64,000 nt of DNA from Dromaius novaehollandiae. Taxonomy: Eukaryota > Chordata > Aves > Casuariiformes > Dromaiidae. The stretch is from positions 61,418,841 to 61,482,840 of the forward strand of contig NC_088132.1 in the NCBI RefSeq assembly GCF_036370855.1. Direction: 5' to 3'. The notes under the pieces were generated by a model. That model made no database searches. It was not told where the DNA came from and worked only from the letters and a program-made list of their open reading frames with translations. This document shows positions 59,918 to 64,000 of the stretch, piece by piece. How positions within the stretch are numbered: position 1 is the first letter of the stretch; the number at the start of each line of letters is the position of its first letter. Both the position numbers and the translations under genes were made by a program.

Positions 59918-62900
59918 GTAATTTGCTCACTCTTCCCTGTAGTATAGCGTTCAGTACTCTCCCTGTAATTTAGATGTTTTTCTTCCACCAAAAAGAAATA
60001 ATTTTTGTTTTAAACTTTTTTCATCATCACACAAAACAGTGTTCTGTATCAGTCTAGAAAGGTCATATCACAGTGGCATTGAAATTGTTAGTAATACATC
60101 TGATCGCATTCTTTGTACGATCCAAAGAAAACTGAAGCAGCATGGAACAGTGACATGACGTGGGCTGAAAAAAATCAGTATCACACCTGAATTAATTTCT
60201 GCACAAGAAAGGATCTGATTCTAGATGACAAAGATGATACATTATATTACTTGATTTTTTACCCAAATAGAAGGCCAAATTCCAATTCCAGCTGGTTGAC
60301 TTGTTTAGAAGAAAAGAATTTTAGAAAAGAAAATCTTCATACAGAATGCATGAACATCCAACATAGAAAACTCAAATGGTAGAACTGTTCCTTGCTCACG
60401 TAGCCAAGCCCTTTTCCAGTCAGCATTTACATCAAATGCTCTCTGATTCCTTTTCCACCAGGAGCAGAAGCTTTGAACAAGTTGTCAGTAGACATGATTT
60501 CTTCAGTCCTTATTAATGGAAGGTGTTTTAAGGCTTCATCTATAAAGAATCTGATAGCAGTCTTACTTAGAAATTACCAAAAAAAAAAAAAAAAAAAAGT
60601 TCCTATCAATTCAGATATACCTCTCAATTCTCCGGTAACCAGTTGTCTTCTTTCAGGAAGCTGCATGAGGGAGTTGCGTGGAAACACTCCTTCAGCCACA
60701 GAAGTGTTTAAATTGTAATATGGAAATAAAATATGGGAAGGCAGCAATAAGGATTATAGTATCATTTGTTAACAACTGTTTTCTCTGTGGGAGGTAATAA
60801 GGGTTCATGGCCCTCTATTACCATGTATGTGCATTGAAAGAGGAGTATTAATCTGTTTTTTGCTCAAAAACTGCTGATGAGGCGGAAAGTATTCAGGAAT
60901 AATACAGTGAGCTTGAAATGAGATTTTGTTCTTGAAAGACCACACAACAACAGTAAACATTTATTATATTTAATATCTAGCCTTCAGTTCCTGAATCCAC
61001 TGTGTCCAAAGTGACCTCACATGAACCTTTGGTTCTGTCCAGGTTCTTCTCTCACTGCTGTCACTGTAGTATCTGAGTGCCTTTCAGCTGAGCGTTGAAC
61101 ACTGTGACTAGAATTCCCTAGCGGTTTGGGTTTTTTTCTCTTATGCTTTCCACTGAGAATTGCAGCCTCAGTGAAGTGTTCTGATCAGGATTTTTGCTCT
61201 CATATTTTAGAATCTTCATAAAAGAAAAAGCGAGGTCAAAGGAGTCTGCCTTACATTAGAAGAGGAAAAGGTAAGATTTTGTTTTATGATCCTCCACTAC
61301 TGTACAAGAGTTTGAGTTGTGTGATTTTTGAACTACAGCCCAAGAAAATTTTTTCTCTGATAAATAATTTGTTCTCTGATAAGCTGTGCACCTAGTTAAA
61401 TAACCCAACATGAGAAGCAGAGTTTTCAAGTGCTGTATGGCCTTTTATGCTTCTGTTATTCCTTTAGATGTGTTCAGAAAAGATCATTAAATGCTTTGAA
61501 GATAAATACCTAGAAACTTAGAGTAAGTTCTGTAGGAAGCCAGCATATAGGAAGATCAGGTCTGAAGAAGTGCTGTAGTGGTCTGATCTAATTCCAGTCC
61601 ATGACCAAATGGCTTCATAACTGGTTTATTACATTCCTGCAGATAGTCAAAAAGTAATGGCCATGATGGTAATTAAAGCCTGCTGGGATGGTGTGGGACA
61701 TAGTAGACAGGATGAGTTATTATATGAATGTTGCTATGAGAAAGCATAGCAGTAAGGACACTCCTGAATGACGGAATATATACAACAGTTCAGTGAAAAG
61801 CAGGAATGATGTATAGGAGGTATGAAACCTTATCTCAGAATTAGAGTTAAGATCAGAGATATAATGACCGCTGTCAAAGAAAAGCTGGGAGTGAAAGTCA
61901 TGGACTTTCAGCTAATATTTCACTGAACATGGGATTATTTGAAGAGGATTATTAGAGGAGTCACTCTTGCTTTTTCCCTATGCATTGCCTTTTTTACCTG
62001 CAAAAGACCCCATGAATACAGTAACTAGTCACATTAATTCTAAACTGTCTACAATTAATTCCAAACTGTCCAGAGTCTGTGGCAGTTTTGTTTCTCCATT
62101 CTTTAGCTCAGTACAGACAAGATGCCACTTTCTGTTTTTTTGTAATAACTAGATCAGTCTCAACTGGGGTACGAGTAATCAGTTATCAAATGGCTGATCT
62201 GAATACTGCTTACAGAGGAAGTCATATTCCAGCAGTTGCTTTGCAAATTATGTCTAATTTAGAAAAGTGGGCAAGAGTCTCAAACCAGAGCATAACACAT
62301 TTGTCCCACTCTCTCACATATAGACCAGATCTAAAATATTATTTAGTGGATCTTAGGCAAATTTAGGTGCCAAAGTCTAGAACTTCAATTCTGAAAACCT
62401 TCACTGAGCAGACACCAGAGTTTTCAGTCCTAAACCACTCCCCTTGTGTCTTATGTTCTGCTTCTGCCTGTGCCATTCTTAGTGACAGGACTGAGCAACT
62501 CAACTCCTGTTTCACACTACCTTCAGGTTTTGGGCTCAGTATCTTTTATATGGCACTTAAGTACCTACTTACGGGATTCTAGATTATACTTTGGGAGCCA
62601 AATGTCTTGAGCTGTGCACTACAATACTCAGTATTGTGAGAAACCCATCTGTTTTTGTCTGGTATTCCATAGAAGAAAGTCAGGTTAATTACTTTCTAAA
62701 AGCAAACAAATGAAAGTTTCACTGACTCCCATTGAAAACTGTCACTTGTTCTTAGATTTCTAAAAAGGGTCCAACTCACCTTCCATTGAAGTCAATTTTT
62801 TTTTCCATTTACTGCAACTGGAATTTGAGTAGATATACTCAGAAATGTCAGAGGTTCCATATTAGCTGCTTTTGTTCTATTAACAAAATCAATTTGGTGA

Positions 62901-64000
62901 TAAAAACTATTTTATCATTAAGAATTGAGAAATGCTACAATTTTCTCAACCATCTGAGTGAGTAACTCCAGGCTCGTAACAGAAGGGTCAGACGATCATT
63001 CCCGGTCTGTCTCTTCTCCATCTCACCATTCCCCAATGTGTAGATGGGATTCCACCATTCTGCATATTCCAGGAGCCTGCATACAGGTACTTTTGTATTA
63101 GCACTTCATTCTTCATGAATTTCTAATAGCAATAATTGGTATCATACTGGAACATTTAGCTGAGCGTAAAAGTCTTACATATTGTGGTTCTAATTATAGT
63201 GTAAATCGTATCAATAATTTAAAATTGATTTAGAGCTGTGTTATGCCAATACACTTTTGATGCAGATTTTGCATACTGTTTCAAAAGCACCTACACAATT
63301 TATGCATTTAAACATGAATAATTATGCAGGGTGTTTCTGGAGCATACATTATAAATTATAATGTCAAAGGATTTAGACACAATTGCACCTGCATTTGTGG
63401 AATACTGATAAAAAAGCTAGTATAGTGCTGCTTTTACAAATGCCTGCCAGGTTATATGACAAACATGTTGTACATAGAATTTCCTTGTCAATATTTGCAG
63501 AACACCACCAGATACTTCTAAATTGTTGAAGTGTTTATCTCTTGCTGACTGCTGTTTATTTCTGACACAGTAAGTAAGTGGAAGCATTCTTTCCTTAAAG
63601 TTTCATTAAATTGTTTGTGAAGTCTTGTCAAAGCCTTACAGCTTTTTCTCTTTTTTCTACTCTTACCTCCTACTATATATCCACTTGAATAACTCAAAGC
63701 CTTGATACTTTTATGTTCATGATGCTTGTTGGTGTGTGAAGAAGCCAATGTCTCATTACAAGTTGAACTTCCCTTGCTGGAGTAGTAACACGTTACTACC
63801 AGGGTTTAAGCAAGTATGATGTAGCTGCTCAACAGAAAAGGTTTGTTAAGCTTGTTGTGTCCTCTAACATTTTTTTCATGTCTTAATTTTCATTTAGCTC
63901 CTTGTATTCATTCCAGAGATTTTTTTTTCTTTATGACTGGAGAGAATCTGCATTGAGTCAATCAAAAGAAATTTTGCCCTATGTAATAAATGTATCTTAC
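59918..64000. other. Flank of second CpG island, no gene recognised
   Basis: AT-rich sequence with an A19 run near 60580, chance frames and possible old repeat remnants around 62600-62850. One candidate splice-bounded frame on the minus strand (63667-63776) is discussed as a finding. No tRNA, snRNA or known protein was seen. Confidence 0.6.

Noticed and set aside
62600-62850. Possible old amniote SINE or repeat remnant (cattgaagtcaa-like words)
   Set aside because: Only short resemblance to remembered repeat words; not enough to assign a family or borders.

Overview
This looks like vertebrate, probably bird, nuclear DNA. It is AT-rich and mostly non-coding, with split genes using GT..AG introns, two CpG-rich islands, decayed CR1-type LINE copies and simple repeats. 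No prokaryotic operons, CRISPR arrays, tRNA or rRNA genes were seen. The compact 5' part of the first gene (ten exons in about 14 kb) and the CR1 copies point to a bird. The gene pair corresponds to human 5q12.3, a block that lies on the avian Z chromosome, so Z linkage is a reasonable inference but is not shown by the sequence.

Layout: two protein-coding genes share a CpG-rich bidirectional promoter near 40.5-41.2 kb. Leftward (minus strand) runs CWC27, the spliceosome-associated cyclophilin. Ten exons from the start codon at 40688 down to 26527 can be assembled in one continuous reading frame of about 319 codons. The remaining C-terminal exons were not found and probably lie beyond the left edge, so roughly 1-26526 is read as one very long intron. 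Rightward (plus strand) runs SREK1IP1, complete in five exons (41091-48540, 156 residues), with a CCHC zinc knuckle, a lysine-rich tail and a poly(A) signal at 48949. Both products work in pre-mRNA splicing: CWC27 in the activated spliceosome, SREK1IP1 as partner of the SR-type regulator SREK1.

Repeats: an old CR1 copy lies on the minus strand (about 20.9-21.9 kb) and another on the plus strand (about 30.06-31.34 kb), ending under 100 bp from CWC27 exon 8. A GC-rich, C-skewed block of unknown origin sits in CWC27 intron 7 (32.43-33.16 kb). There are several homopolymers and microsatellites, two perfect palindromes and three short tandem repeats.

Right part: 49-58.5 kb shows no gene. A second CpG island at about 59.1-59.9 kb has no recognisable protein-coding first exon. 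It may be the promoter of an unidentified transcript; two phase-compatible candidate minus-strand exons (59127-59293 and 58571-58756) lie beside it. No previously undescribed system was firmly identified. The best leads are the orphan island with its candidate exons, the 33-nt T tract serving as the CWC27 exon 3 acceptor, the ambiguous exon 10 acceptor, and a TISU/YY1-type element with a short upstream ORF in the CWC27 leader.
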